A DNA stretch of 64,000 nt from JALCLA01 sp965653565 (lineage in GTDB: Bacteria; Pseudomonadota; Gammaproteobacteria; Xanthomonadales; Xanthomonadaceae): assembly GCA_965653565.1 (NCBI GenBank), contig CBFHAI010000001.1:225709-289708 (forward strand). The letters are read 5' to 3'. Position numbers and translations under genes: made by a program. This document shows positions 50,102 to 59,344 of the stretch, piece after piece. The notes below the pieces were generated by a model. The model had not been told where the DNA came from and made no database searches. It was given only the letters and a program-made list of their open reading frames with translations. Each line of letters opens with the position of its first letter. Position 1 is the stretch's first letter.

Positions 50102-50191
50102 GGCTAACGCCGTGTTGAGCTGCCGCTGGCCGGCAGCAGTAGGTTTGATCCAAGCAAATCCCCAGCGGTCAGCTCGAACACATAGTTAGAG
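50102..50191 (-). other. attC of C1
   Basis: Long attC, 90 bases, boxes GGCTAAC and GTTAGAG. Arms TTGAGCT and AGCTCGA carry two compensated pair changes relative to TTAAGCC/GGCTTGG. Confidence 0.93.
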
Positions 50192-50197
50192 CGCATG

Positions 50198-50557
50198 TCA
50201 CTCATGGTATGAGACTGAGATACCGGAGGCATGTGACTCCTGCTTGAAGACCTGAGACGAACCGACGCCATGGATGGAAAGCGTGGTCTCCGACGACCAC
50301 GCGAGACGGAGGTCGATCTGATCGTCGAGGATCAAGACATTGCCCGCGGCCGTTGTGGGAAGCTCGGCGCTCGGGAGTATTGAGACTTGCGTGTTGAAGC
50401 CGGTCGTAGCGCCGCAATTGCGGTTGAACACGACGGCAGTAAGGTTGCCGGATGGCGAAGGTGAAGACTGCACGATTTCATTGCCGCACATGGAGTCGCA
50501 GCCCGATAGGCCGCCAAAAATGCTGACAAGGATTACGAGCTGCGGAAACTCACGCAC
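50198..50557 (-). CDS. C1: lipoprotein, first cassette
   Basis: 119 residues from GTG 50555-50557, right next to attI. Leader with lipobox LSGC (VILVSIFGGLSGCDSMCGNE), then SPSPSGNLTAVVFNRNCGAT and FNTQVSILPS. This motif set is frequent in cassette-borne lipoproteins (DUF5412-like). As first cassette it is best placed for expression. Function unknown. Confidence 0.72.
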   Translation of the reverse strand: MREFPQLVILVSIFGGLSGCDSMCGNEIVQSSPSPSGNLTAVVFNRNCGATTGFNTQVSILPSAELPTTAAGNVLILDDQIDLRLAWSSETTLSIHGVGSSQVFKQESHASGISVSYHE

Positions 50558-50717
50558 GCGGTCTAACTAGAATTCGTGCCCCAAGTCGGGAGCGTAATAG
50601 CTCGAAGTATCACCCCATATTCGGATTTTTCCTACCCCACAAATGGGGTTGCTCCGATGTATCAAGCCCGGCATTCCGCGCAGCCTTGTCGTTACACCCT
50701 AACTCCCCCGACGAATC
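50558..50717. promoter_or_regulatory. attI region and intI/cassette promoters
   Basis: The cassette-strand core GTTAGAC (50561-50567) marks the recombination site where C1 was inserted. A GGGAGCGTAA motif occurs at about 50588 and again at about 50736, and a hairpin ACCCCA-CAAA-TGGGGT spans 50634-50649. The region must contain the intI promoter (rightward) and probably the cassette promoter (leftward). No exact promoter boxes are assigned. Confidence 0.65.
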
Positions 50718-51731
50718 ATGCGGAATCCCCAGGATGGGAGCGTAACGGTTGCTCCGAACGTGCAGGCGGCAGCCGGTCTGTTTGCGGAAACTCGCCGTGT
50801 TCTGCGGTTGCATCACTACAGCCTTCGCACCGAGCAGGCCTATCTTGGATGGATCCGGCGTTTCGTGCAGGCCAACGGGCGTCGGCATCCTCGTGAGTTG
50901 GGTGGCGCGGATGTAGAGCGGTTTCTTTCAGCGCTAGCCGTGCAGGGGAATGTATCGGCGGGCACGCAGAATCAGGCGCTCGCCGCGCTGCTGTTTTTGT
51001 ATCGGAAAGTGCTCGACATGGCGTTGCCGTGGATGGATTCGATCGTCCGTGCCAAGCGGCCCCGCCGGTTGCCGACGGTCTTGTCGCGCTCGGAGGTCGA
51101 GCGGCTGCTGGTGCGCATCGACGGCACCACCGGCTTGATCGCTCGCATCCTGTACGGGAGCGGCCTGCGGATCATCGAGGCCGTGCGGTTGCGCATCAAG
51201 GACATCGATTTCGAGCGCGGCGAACTCACCGTGCGCGACGGCAAGGGCGGCAAAGACCGGCGAACGCCGCTGCCCCGGGCGATAGCCCTGGCACTGCGCG
51301 ATCAGTGCGAGCGGGTGGCAGCCATCCACGCAGAGGATGCCGGAGCCGGCGTCGCCGGTGCATGGCTACCGCATGCCCTGGCGCGCAAATACCCGCACGC
51401 CGCCCGCGAGCCGGGATGGCAGTACGCATTTCCGGCGACGGGTTTGTCGCGCGATGCGCGCAGTGGAGAGTTGCGTCGCCATCATTTCGACCCGGATCGC
51501 GTGCAGCGCGCCATCAAGCGTGCTGCGCGCGGCGTGGGGTTGGTGAAGCCCGTCAGTTGCCATGCCTTGCGTCATTCCTTTGCGACGCACTTGATCGAAT
51601 CGGGCTACGACATCCGCACGGTGCAGGAGCTGCTCGGGCATTCGGACGTGAGCACGACGCAGATCTACGTGCACGTCCTAAATCGAGGCGCGGGAGGCGT
51701 GATGAGTCCGTTGGATCGCTCTGCGGGATGA
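50718..51731 (+). CDS. intI: Integron integrase (tyrosine recombinase)
   Basis: 337 residues. Catalytic residues are all visible: R151 (YGSGLRIIE), K176 region (DGKGGKDR), H282 and R285 (HALRHSFATHLI), H308 (LLGHSDVSTTQ) and Y317. The integron-specific extra helix lies around 220-240 (ARKYPHAAREPGWQYAFPA), which separates IntI from XerCD. It recombines attC and attI sites. The gene diverges from the cassettes and appears intact, so the array may still be active. Confidence 0.96.
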   Translation: MRNPQDGSVTVAPNVQAAAGLFAETRRVLRLHHYSLRTEQAYLGWIRRFVQANGRRHPRELGGADVERFLSALAVQGNVSAGTQNQALAALLFLYRKVLDMALPWMDSIVRAKRPRRLPTVLSRSEVERLLVRIDGTTGLIARILYGSGLRIIEAVRLRIKDIDFERGELTVRDGKGGKDRRTPLPRAIALALRDQCERVAAIHAEDAGAGVAGAWLPHALARKYPHAAREPGWQYAFPATGLSRDARSGELRRHHFDPDRVQRAIKRAARGVGLVKPVSCHALRHSFATHLIESGYDIRTVQELLGHSDVSTTQIYVHVLNRGAGGVMSPLDRSAG

Positions 51732-51776
51732 TTCGTGATCGTGGCACCACGAAGGGCGACGCATCGTGCGCACCCC

Positions 51777-52778
51777 TCAGAGTCCTCGGTCGCCCGAAAG
51801 AATCCCGCCCAATCCACCCAGCACCGATCCTTCCTCCTTGCTCCCGCCCTTCTGATAAGCCGCCGCAAACATGCGTCCGGCCATGCGCGAGAACGGCAGC
51901 GATTGCATCCAGACGTGGCCGGGGCCGGTGAGGGTGGCGAGGAAGACGCCTTCGCCGCCGAACAGCATGCTCTTGATGCCGCCGACGGGTTTGACGTCGA
52001 AGCCGACGGTGTCGGTGAGGGCGACGACGCAGCCGGTGTCGACGTCGATGCGTTCGCCGGCGGCGAGTTGGCGTTCCATGATGGTGCCGCCGGCGTGCAC
52101 GAACACCTGGCCGTCGCCTTCGAGCTTCTGCATGATGAAGCCTTCGCCACCGAACAGCGCCGTCATCACTTTCTTCTGGAAGAAGATGCCGATCTGCACA
52201 CCGCGCGCGGCGCACAGGAAACTGTCTTTCTGGCAGATGATGCGGCCGTTGTAGTTGGAAAGATGCAGCGGAATGATGGTGCCCGGATACGGCGCGGCGA
52301 ACGCGACTTTCGCTTTGCCGCTGGGGCCTGCATGCGAGAACACGGTGGTGAACAGGCTCTCGCCGGTGATGATGCGTTTGCCGGCGCCCAGCAGCTTGTC
52401 CATGAAGCCGCCGCCCTGGCCGCTGTGGTGGCCGTCGCCGAAGACGGTTTCCATCTGCACCACCGATTCCTTGTACATCAGCGAACCGGCTTCGGCGACT
52501 GCGCTTTCGCCCGGATCCAATTCGATTTCGACGAATTGCATGTCTTCGCCGTAGATCTTGTAGTCGATCTCGTCGGCGCGCCGCACCGGCGGCGGCGGTG
52601 CGGCGATCGCGCTGCCGCTGGCGGCGCTCAGTTCCGTGCACGCGCTGATCGGCATCCATTCCGAAAAGCCCTGCCGCCAGCAATGGCCGTTGGGTTGCCG
52701 GCGCGCCTGGGCCACGGCGGAGGCGTGATCGAGCGGGCCCATTTGCTGGCCGTTGTAGCTGAGGAACCACTGGTGCAT
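51777..52778 (-). CDS. GYF-domain plus AIM24/TIGR00266 family protein
   Basis: 333 residues from ATG 52776-52778 with GGGAGCACGTC upstream. The N-terminal about 50 residues are a GYF_2-type domain (WFLSYNGQQMGPLDHASAVA). The rest follows the TIGR00266/AIM24 beta-helix pattern: MQFVEIELDPGESAVAEAGS, FHLSN-type strands, GGEGFIMQKLEGDGQVFVHA and AGGTIMERQL. Function unclear; possibly membrane-associated. It is convergent with intI, 45 bases apart. Confidence 0.88.
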   Translation of the reverse strand: MHQWFLSYNGQQMGPLDHASAVAQARRQPNGHCWRQGFSEWMPISACTELSAASGSAIAAPPPPVRRADEIDYKIYGEDMQFVEIELDPGESAVAEAGSLMYKESVVQMETVFGDGHHSGQGGGFMDKLLGAGKRIITGESLFTTVFSHAGPSGKAKVAFAAPYPGTIIPLHLSNYNGRIICQKDSFLCAARGVQIGIFFQKKVMTALFGGEGFIMQKLEGDGQVFVHAGGTIMERQLAAGERIDVDTGCVVALTDTVGFDVKPVGGIKSMLFGGEGVFLATLTGPGHVWMQSLPFSRMAGRMFAAAYQKGGSKEEGSVLGGLGGILSGDRGL

Positions 52779-52849
52779 GACGTGCTCCCGGAATTGCGAG
52801 TTTTGGAAAAGCCGAAAACTTATCAACTAATTTGGATCAGGAAACTGGA

Positions 52850-53518
52850 TCAGGCCGTGCCGATGCGCGCGTCCAGATCGGCGCGAGTGGCCGGATCGAG
52901 TTTCAATCCCGCCGCCAGTGCGTCGAGCCAGTTGCGTTCGGTTTCGGTGTCGACGGTGATGGCGAGTGCGGCCGCGGCATACGTTTCCGCGGCCAGCTCC
53001 GGTTTTGCGTTGGCGATGACCTGGCCCAGCGTCTGCGGTTTGGCGATCTCGGCTTCGAGGAAGGCGAGGGTGGTGTCATCGAGGCCGCCGTCACGGGCAC
53101 GGTCGAGAATGTTGGCGCGTTCGTTGGCGTCGATGTGGCCGTCGGCGTTCGCCGCCGCGATCATGGTGCGGATCAGCAGCACCACCGATTGCTCGCGCTC
53201 GTCGAGCACGGGCATCGCGCGCGTCGGCACCGCGGAGGGCGGCGGCGGGGGCGACGACATGGGCGGGGGCGGTGGCATGCCGCCCGGCGTCGGCGACGCC
53301 GTCGCCGCTTGCGGTGAAGCGACGCCGCGATTCTGCTGGCTGTAGTGCTCCCAGGCCGCCATCGCGATGCCGAGCAGCCCGATGCCAACTTGCGCCTTGC
53401 CACCCAGGCTGCCGGTGGAAAACACCGAGCGGCGCTTGTTGCGGCCGCGTGCACCGCCGAAGGCATCGCCGAGCGAGCCGCCGAGCATCTGTCCCAGCAA
53501 TCTTTCCGGATCGAACAT
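52850..53518 (-). CDS. DUF533/TerB-like protein
   Basis: 222 residues from ATG 53516-53518. Start MFDPERLLGQMLGGSLGDAF, a hydrophobic segment near 45-60 (AQVGIGLLGIAMAAWEH), a Pro/Met-rich linker, then a TerB-like helical domain with LIRTMIAAANADGHIDANER, a putative metal site. Related to E. coli YebE. Function unknown. It lies just upstream of the AIM24 gene on the same strand. Confidence 0.88.
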   Translation of the reverse strand: MFDPERLLGQMLGGSLGDAFGGARGRNKRRSVFSTGSLGGKAQVGIGLLGIAMAAWEHYSQQNRGVASPQAATASPTPGGMPPPPPMSSPPPPPSAVPTRAMPVLDEREQSVVLLIRTMIAAANADGHIDANERANILDRARDGGLDDTTLAFLEAEIAKPQTLGQVIANAKPELAAETYAAAALAITVDTETERNWLDALAAGLKLDPATRADLDARIGTA

Positions 53519-53927
53519 TGGTTGGCTCCGAGTTTCGCGATCGAACGGTATTTTCGCGGCGCCTTTGCGCGCGCGGCAAGCCGATGGCAGGGCACGACCT
53601 CGATCCGGCGCGCTGTGTGACAGCAATGCGACCGTTGCGCCCGTGATCCGCGCCATCCGTCGCCGGCGAGTGCAAATTGACGGAAATTTGCCCCCGCGGG
53701 CGGCATTTTGCGTGGCCCCGTTACCGATCGCGCTTGTTGGCCGGCGTCCCCATTGGCATCATACGCGGCCACTTCGGCCTGTTCAGGCAATGCATCGATG
53801 CTGATTCGCCAGCAGACCCGGGCGGGATTCACAGCCCTCCCGCCGCTTCGCGTGCGCCATTGCGGCGGCGTTCTGCGTTTGCTTCGCGGCAATCGTCGCC
53901 CCGTCGTTCGCGGTTGAGGCTGCCATC
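53519..53927. other. Gene-free region before dgkA
   Basis: About 410 bases between divergent genes. Short open frames are present on both strands but none has a good start or family pattern. It presumably holds promoters for the DUF533 gene and for dgkA. AATTTGCCCCCGCGGGCGGCATTTTGC near 53690 contains a GC palindrome. Confidence 0.5.
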
Positions 53928-54317
53928 ATGGCCGATAGTTCGGGAAGCCTGGTTCCGCGCGGTCCGCTGCGCATCTGGCACGCATTTCGCTGGTCGATGA
54001 ACGGTCTGGCGCTGTGCTGGCGGCTGGAATCGTCGTTCCGGCTGGAGGTTTACCTGTTCGTGCTGTTCGCGCCGCTGGGCGCGTGGCTCGGGCAGGGCGG
54101 CTTGGAAAAGGCGCTGCTCGTCGGCACCTTGTTGTTGGTGCTGGCGGCCGAAGTGATGAATTCGGCGATCGAAGCGGTGGTCGATCGCTTCGGCCCGGAA
54201 TGGAACGAGATGGCCGGCCGCGCCAAGGACATGGGTTCGGCGGCGGTATTCGTGCTGATGGTGAATGTGATCCTGACGTGGAGCCTGATCCTGGCCCCGC
54301 GGTGGTTGGCCTACTAG
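53928..54317 (+). CDS. dgkA: Diacylglycerol kinase
   Basis: 129 residues, three transmembrane helices. Conserved RIWHAFRWSMNGLALCWRLE at the start, AAEVMNSAIEAVVDR (catalytic E and N), then GRAKDMGSAAVFV. It phosphorylates diacylglycerol in the inner membrane, recycling lipid from periplasmic glucan and lipid A modification. Confidence 0.95.
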   Translation: MADSSGSLVPRGPLRIWHAFRWSMNGLALCWRLESSFRLEVYLFVLFAPLGAWLGQGGLEKALLVGTLLLVLAAEVMNSAIEAVVDRFGPEWNEMAGRAKDMGSAAVFVLMVNVILTWSLILAPRWLAY

Positions 54318-54350
54318 GTCGTCTCTTCGAGGTTTACCGCTTTGGATTGG

Positions 54351-55070
54351 ATGTTCGATTCCGAAATCTGGATGGCGTTGATCACGCTCACGACGCTCGA
54401 GATCGTGCTCGGCGTGGACAACCTCGTCTTCATTTCCATCGCGGTGAGCAAACTGCCGCCCGAGCGGCGGCCGTGGGCGCGCAAGTTCGGCCTGGCGCTG
54501 GCCTGCATCACGCGCATCCTGCTGCTGATTTCGCTCGCCTTCCTGGCGCGCATGCAATCGGATCTCTTCAGCCTGTTCGGCAAGCCCATCTCGATCCGCG
54601 ACCTGGTGCTGATCGGCGGCGGCCTGTTCCTGCTGGTCAAGGGCACGATGGAAATCCACGATGCGATGGAAGGCCGCACCGAGGATGAAAGCATCGACAC
54701 CAAGCCGTCGGCGGTGTTCGGTTACGTCATCGCGCAGATCGCCATCATCGACATCGTGTTCTCGCTCGATTCGGTGATCACCGCGGTCGGCATGGTCGAC
54801 CACATTCCGGTGATGATCGCGGCGATCATGATCGCGGTGATCCTGATGATCTTCGCGTCGAACCCGCTCGGCAATTTCATCGATCGGCATCCGACGGTGA
54901 AGATGCTGGCGCTGGCCTTCCTGATCCTGGTCGGCATGGCGCTGATCGCCGACGGCCTGGATTACCACATCCCGCGCGCGTATCTGTATTTCGCGATGGC
55001 GTTCTCCGGCGGTGTCGAGGCGCTCAATCTGTTTTCGCGGCGCAAGCAGGCGAAGCGGCGCGGCGCCTGA
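54351..55070 (+). CDS. TerC family membrane protein
   Basis: 239 residues from ATG 54351; a TTG three codons earlier (54342) is an alternative. MFDSEIWMALITLTTLEIVL, GVDNLVFI with the conserved acidic residue, then VFSLDSVITAVGMVDHI mark the two metal-site halves of the TerC fold. Members are implicated in Mn2+ or other metal handling. Several transmembrane helices. The start follows dgkA closely. Confidence 0.93.
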   Translation: MFDSEIWMALITLTTLEIVLGVDNLVFISIAVSKLPPERRPWARKFGLALACITRILLLISLAFLARMQSDLFSLFGKPISIRDLVLIGGGLFLLVKGTMEIHDAMEGRTEDESIDTKPSAVFGYVIAQIAIIDIVFSLDSVITAVGMVDHIPVMIAAIMIAVILMIFASNPLGNFIDRHPTVKMLALAFLILVGMALIADGLDYHIPRAYLYFAMAFSGGVEALNLFSRRKQAKRRGA

Positions 55071-55115
55071 TTCCGTGGGATTCCCGCACGGTCTGCGTGC
55101 GGGAATCCAGGGGTT

Positions 55116-57107
55116 TCAGGCCGTGCGGTGCAGCGCTTCGAGTTGCCCGAGCAACGCGTCGCCGCCGTCGGCCGGCGCCAGGCACTGCATGCCGACGCAC
55201 AGATAGGCGCGACCGCCGATGGCGTGTCGCTTGTCGACCGAGGTTCGATCGTCCGGCGCCAGCGTGTAGACGATGGCGCCATCGTCGCGCGCCGATTTCA
55301 CCGCGGCGCTCCACGCCTCGCGCTCTTCGTCGGTGGCGCGCAGGATCACGACTTTTTCCGGCTGCAGATACTGGTGCAACGCGGCCATCAGCGCGCAGGC
55401 CCCGTGCGGCGTTTCGCGTGTCGCGGCCACGCCGGTGCGCAGCGTGCGTTCGGCGGCGTCGAGATAGCGCGTTTCGCCGAGCAGGAATCCGAGCCGCAGC
55501 AACGCGCGCGCCGCGACCGCGTTGCCGGAGGGCGTGGCTTCGTCGAACCACGGTTTCGGCCGCTGCGGCAGGCGTTCGTGCGAATGCGCGGTGAAAAAGA
55601 AGCCACCGCGTTCGGTGTCTTCGAACTGCGTGAGCAGCAAGTCCGCCAACTGTTTTGCCCAATCGAGGTCGGCCTCGTCCCAGCGCGCCTGTAGCCGTTC
55701 GAGCAGCGCGTCGAGCAGGAAGGCGTGGTCGTCGAGATAGGCGCCGTGGCGCAGATCGCCGGCCACCGCGTAGAGACGACCATCGCGCCAGGCGTGATGG
55801 TGGATCGAATCGAGCGCCCCGTCGGCCAGCGCCAGCCACTCGGGCCGCTGCAGCCGCAGCGATGCGCGCGACAGCGCGCGGATCGCCATCGCGTTCCATG
55901 AGGTCAGGCGCTTGTCGTCGCGCGCCGGCCACACGCGCTCGTCGCGCACGCGCAGCAACGCGGCGCGCTGCACGGCGAATTCGTCGATGTTTTCGAGCGG
56001 CTCGTGGCGTTGCAGATGCCAGGCGTGGCCTTCGAAGTTGGGATCGTCGTCGAGGCCGTAGCGGCGCATGAAAGCCGCTGCCTCTGCGCCACCGATCGCC
56101 GCGTTCACCTGTTCGCGCGTCCACAGATAGAACGCGCCTTCCTCGCCTTCCGAATCGGCATCCATCGCGCTGGCGAAACCGCCGGCCTCGACGCGCATGT
56201 CGCGCTGCAACCAGCGCACGATGCCTTCGGCCGCCGCGACGAATTCCTCCACGCCATCGGCTGCGGCATCGGCATACAGCGCCAGCAGCGACGCGTTGTC
56301 GTACAACATTTTTTCGAAATGCGGGATGCCCCAATGCGCATCGACGCAGTAGCGGAAGAAGCCGCCGAGCAGATGATCGTGCAGGCCGCGTTCGGCCATG
56401 CGGCGCAGCGTCAGTTCGAGCATGCCGGCGGCGTCTTCGTCGGCATCGGACAATCGCTGCAACAGATCGAGTTCGGCGGCGGGCGGAAATTTCGGGCCGC
56501 CGCGATGGCCGCCATGATCCGGATCGAAACCGGCCGCGATGCGGCGGCGCACTTCGATCAGCGGCGCTTGGTCGAGTGTCGCCACCGCGCTCTCGTCGTG
56601 GCCGTAGCTTGCGAGAAATTCGCCGAGCGCTTCGTTCTGCTTCGCCAACTCGGCGGGATGATTGTCGAACCAATCGCGCACGCCGTGCAGCAGTTGCGCG
56701 AAACTCGGCAGGCCGTGCTTTGGCGCCGGCGGAAAATAAGTGCCGGCGTAGAACGGAAGCAGATCGTCCGGCGTGAGAAACACCGTCAGCGGCCAGCCGC
56801 CGCCGCGACGCGAAAGCGCCTGATGCGCGAGCTGGTAGATGCGATCGATGTCGGGCCGTTCTTCGCGATCGACCTTGATGTTGACGTAGAGCGCATTCAT
56901 GACGCGCGCGGTGGCGTCATCCTCGAAGCTCTCGTGCGCCATCACATGGCACCAGTGGCAGGCCGAATAGCCGATCGACAGCAGGATGGGTTTGCGTTCG
57001 CGCCGCGCCAGGGCCAGCGCCTCCTCGCCCCACGGATGCCAGTCGACCGGATTGTCGGCGTGCTGGCGCAGATACAGGCTCGGTTCGGTGACGAGACGGT
57101 TCGGCAT
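55116..57107 (-). CDS. DUF255 thioredoxin-domain protein (YyaL/SPATA20-like)
   Basis: 663 residues. The N-terminal thioredoxin-like domain has [17 protein letters not shown] (CxxC) after [19 protein letters not shown]. The large C-terminal part is an (alpha/alpha)6-barrel-like region with [20 protein letters not shown] and [20 protein letters not shown]. Family function is unsettled, with roles proposed in redox or sugar metabolism. It is full length. Confidence 0.93.
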   Translation of the reverse strand: MPNRLVTEPSLYLRQHADNPVDWHPWGEEALALARRERKPILLSIGYSACHWCHVMAHESFEDDATARVMNALYVNIKVDREERPDIDRIYQLAHQALSRRGGGWPLTVFLTPDDLLPFYAGTYFPPAPKHGLPSFAQLLHGVRDWFDNHPAELAKQNEALGEFLASYGHDESAVATLDQAPLIEVRRRIAAGFDPDHGGHRGGPKFPPAAELDLLQRLSDADEDAAGMLELTLRRMAERGLHDHLLGGFFRYCVDAHWGIPHFEKMLYDNASLLALYADAAADGVEEFVAAAEGIVRWLQRDMRVEAGGFASAMDADSEGEEGAFYLWTREQVNAAIGGAEAAAFMRRYGLDDDPNFEGHAWHLQRHEPLENIDEFAVQRAALLRVRDERVWPARDDKRLTSWNAMAIRALSRASLRLQRPEWLALADGALDSIHHHAWRDGRLYAVAGDLRHGAYLDDHAFLLDALLERLQARWDEADLDWAKQLADLLLTQFEDTERGGFFFTAHSHERLPQRPKPWFDEATPSGNAVAARALLRLGFLLGETRYLDAAERTLRTGVAATRETPHGACALMAALHQYLQPEKVVILRATDEEREAWSAAVKSARDDGAIVYTLAPDDRTSVDKRHAIGGRAYLCVGMQCLAPADGGDALLGQLEALHRTA

Positions 57108-57221
57108 GCGGGCTCCAGTCTGAGGCGCGCATCGAGTCTAGCCGCGCCGGCTCGCGGCTACGAGCTGGACGGTTGCGTGCGTACGCTAAACTGGCGCTCT
57201 TTGATTCTGCAGGCGACTCCC

Positions 57222-58421
57222 GTGACCGATCCCCAATATCCCGCCCTGCACCTGAAAAAAGGCGAGGATCGCCGCCTGCGCGCCGGCCATCTTTGGGTTT
57301 TCAGCAACGAAGTCGACGTCAAGCGCTCGCCGCTCGATGCCTTCCAGCCCGGCGACCCGGCGTGGATCGTCGACGCTTCCGACAAACCGCTGGGCATCGG
57401 TTACGTCAATCCGGCCACGCTGATCGCCGCGCGCCTGGTCGATCGCACCGGCCACGCGCTCGATCGCTCGCTGTTCGGCCATCGCCTCAATGTGGCCTTG
57501 TCGCTGCGCGAAAAGTTGAATCCGGAACCGTTTTATCGGCTTGTTTTCGGTGAATCCGATGGCCTGCCGGGCCTGGTGCTCGATCGTTTCGACGATGTGA
57601 TCGTCGGCCAGATCGGCACGGCCGGCATGGAGCGCCTGCGCGGCGAGGTCACCGAAGCCATCGCGAAGGTGATCAATCCGCGCGCGCTGATTTGGAAGAA
57701 CGACGGTTCGGTGCGCAAGCTCGAAGCGTTGCCGGAATACGCGGATATCGGCCTGGGTGAGCATTCCGGCCCGGTGCGCGTGCGCGAAGGCGGGCTGGAT
57801 TTCGAAGTCGATGCGATCGGCGGGCAGAAGACCGGTTGGTTCTACGATCAGCATGCCAATCGCGATCGGCTCGCGCCGTACGTGCGCGGGCTGCGCGTGC
57901 TCGATCTTTTCAGCTACGTCGGTGCGTGGGGATTGCGCGCGGCGAAGTTCGGCGCATCCGAAACGACCTGCGTCGATGCCTCGCGCGCGGCGGTCGACGC
58001 CGTGCGCCGCAACGCCGCGCTCAACGGCCTCGAAGACAAGGTCACCGCGATCGAAGCCGACGCTTTCGATTTCCTCAAGGCCGCACGCCAGGAACGACGC
58101 CGCTGGGACGTGGTGATCCTCGATCCGCCGGCCTTCGTCAAGCGCAAGAAGGATTTCAAGGAAGGCGCGCTCGCCTATCGGCGCATCAATGAAATGGCGA
58201 TGCAGGTGCTCGAACGCGACGGCCTGCTCGTCACCTGTTCATGCAGCCACCACATGGGCCGTGCCGCGCTGCTCGATGCGGTGCAGGCCGGTGCACGCCA
58301 TCTCGACCGGCAGGTGCAGGTGCTCGAACAATTGCAGCAGGGGCCCGATCACCCCGTGCACGCCGCGATTCCGGAAACCGATTATCTGAAAGGCTTCATC
58401 GCGCGCGTGTTGCCGGCATAA
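57222..58421 (+). CDS. rlmI: 23S rRNA (cytosine1962-C5)-methyltransferase
   Basis: 399 residues from GTG 57222. An N-terminal PUA domain ([20 protein letters not shown]) is followed by a Rossmann methyltransferase: [32 protein letters not shown], and [14 protein letters not shown], then CSCSHHMG. It methylates C1962 of 23S rRNA. The much longer open frame upstream is antisense to the DUF255 gene and not used. Confidence 0.95.
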   Translation: MTDPQYPALHLKKGEDRRLRAGHLWVFSNEVDVKRSPLDAFQPGDPAWIVDASDKPLGIGYVNPATLIAARLVDRTGHALDRSLFGHRLNVALSLREKLNPEPFYRLVFGESDGLPGLVLDRFDDVIVGQIGTAGMERLRGEVTEAIAKVINPRALIWKNDGSVRKLEALPEYADIGLGEHSGPVRVREGGLDFEVDAIGGQKTGWFYDQHANRDRLAPYVRGLRVLDLFSYVGAWGLRAAKFGASETTCVDASRAAVDAVRRNAALNGLEDKVTAIEADAFDFLKAARQERRRWDVVILDPPAFVKRKKDFKEGALAYRRINEMAMQVLERDGLLVTCSCSHHMGRAALLDAVQAGARHLDRQVQVLEQLQQGPDHPVHAAIPETDYLKGFIARVLPA

Positions 58422-58461
58422 ACTCAGGCTATCGAACCCATCGAACCGGACTCCGGCACGC

Positions 58462-59334
58462 ATGTCTTATCTGCACACCATCGATCCGATCGCGGTGAAT
58501 CTCGGCCCCGTCGCCGTGCACTGGTACGGGTTAATGTATCTGGCGGCCTTCGTCACGGCCTGGTGGTTGGGCCGCAAACGCATTCGCGCCGGCCGCTTGC
58601 CGGTGAACGAGAATGCGTTTTCCGACCTGCTGTTCTATTCGATGCTCGGCGTCGTGCTGGGCGGGCGCATCGGCTGGATTTTCTTCTACGGTTTCGGCGG
58701 CGTGATCGACGATCCGCTGAGCGCGCTGCGCGTCTGGGAAGGCGGCATGAGCTTCCACGGCGGCCTGCTCGGTGTGATGGCGGCGGTGTTCTATTGGTCG
58801 CGCAAGAACCGCCTGCATGTGTTCGACACGATGGATTTCGTGGCGCCGCTGGTGCCGGCGGGCCTGGGCCTCGGACGGCTCGGCAATTTCATCGGCGGCG
58901 AGTTGTGGGGCCGCACCACGGACGGTCCGTGGGCCGTGGTGTTCCCCAATTCCTTGCCCGCACCTTTCTACGCGATGGATGAGGCGGCGCTGCGCGCGGC
59001 GCATGCGTCCGGCGCGCTCGAAGCGTTTGCGCGGCATCCGTCGCAGCTCTACCAGGCCTTTCTCGAAGGCGTGCTGATGTTCGCTGCGCTGTGGTGGTTT
59101 TCGTCGCGCCCGCGGCCGCGTTATGCGGTTTCAGGACTGTTCGCGCTGCTCTACGGCGGGTTCCGCTTCGCGATCGAATTCGTGCGCGAGCCCGATGCGC
59201 ATCTGGGCTATCTGGCCTTCGGCTGGCTCACGATGGGGCAGGTGCTGAGCGTGCCGCTGATCCTGGCCGGCGTGTTCCTGTTGTGGCTGTCGCGGCGCTC
59301 GCCGACGCTCGCGCCGGTGTCGAACGCGGCCTGA
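58462..59334 (+). CDS. lgt: Prolipoprotein diacylglyceryl transferase
   Basis: 290 residues with seven transmembrane segments. Key motifs are [32 protein letters not shown] and the signature [18 protein letters not shown], then [15 protein letters not shown]. It transfers diacylglycerol to the lipobox cysteine of lipoproteins. It is 10 bases upstream of thyA, an arrangement found widely in proteobacteria. Confidence 0.97.
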   Translation: MSYLHTIDPIAVNLGPVAVHWYGLMYLAAFVTAWWLGRKRIRAGRLPVNENAFSDLLFYSMLGVVLGGRIGWIFFYGFGGVIDDPLSALRVWEGGMSFHGGLLGVMAAVFYWSRKNRLHVFDTMDFVAPLVPAGLGLGRLGNFIGGELWGRTTDGPWAVVFPNSLPAPFYAMDEAALRAAHASGALEAFARHPSQLYQAFLEGVLMFAALWWFSSRPRPRYAVSGLFALLYGGFRFAIEFVREPDAHLGYLAFGWLTMGQVLSVPLILAGVFLLWLSRRSPTLAPVSNAA

Positions 59335-59344
59335 GGACGAACGC

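Larger units (their letters stand above)
34848..51731. mobile_element. Sedentary chromosomal integron: intI, attI and 33 gene cassettes
   Basis: An integron integrase (50718-51731) reads rightward, and an array of 33 cassettes extends leftward from it. Each cassette is one short gene plus an attC of 56-91 bases bounded by RYYYAAC- and GTTRRRY-like boxes; one attC is a half site. The attC sites are alike (a host-specific long type dominates), as is typical of chromosomal rather than plasmid integrons. Cassettes are numbered C1 (nearest intI) to C33 in this annotation. Confidence 0.96.

Noticed and set aside
35133..50191. Regularly spaced repeats of about 60-90 bases as a CRISPR array
   Set aside because: Units are long, imperfectly palindromic and bounded by RYYYAAC/GTTRRRY boxes; the spacers are whole genes of varied size, and no cas gene is near. 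They are attC sites.
51732..51776. A second recombination site just after intI
   Set aside because: Short inverted bases (TTCGTG/CACGAA) are present, but no RYYYAAC/GTTRRRY pair; more likely a small transcript-end hairpin between convergent genes.
54342..55070. Tellurite resistance operon around the TerC and TerB-like genes
   Set aside because: The TerC-family and DUF533/TerB-like genes are on opposite strands with dgkA between and no terA, terD or terE; each is a common housekeeping-type gene.
56004..57221. A long N-terminal extension of rlmI
   Set aside because: The extra 400 residues are antisense to the DUF255 gene; the GTG at 57222 gives the normal RlmI length and N-terminal PUA domain.
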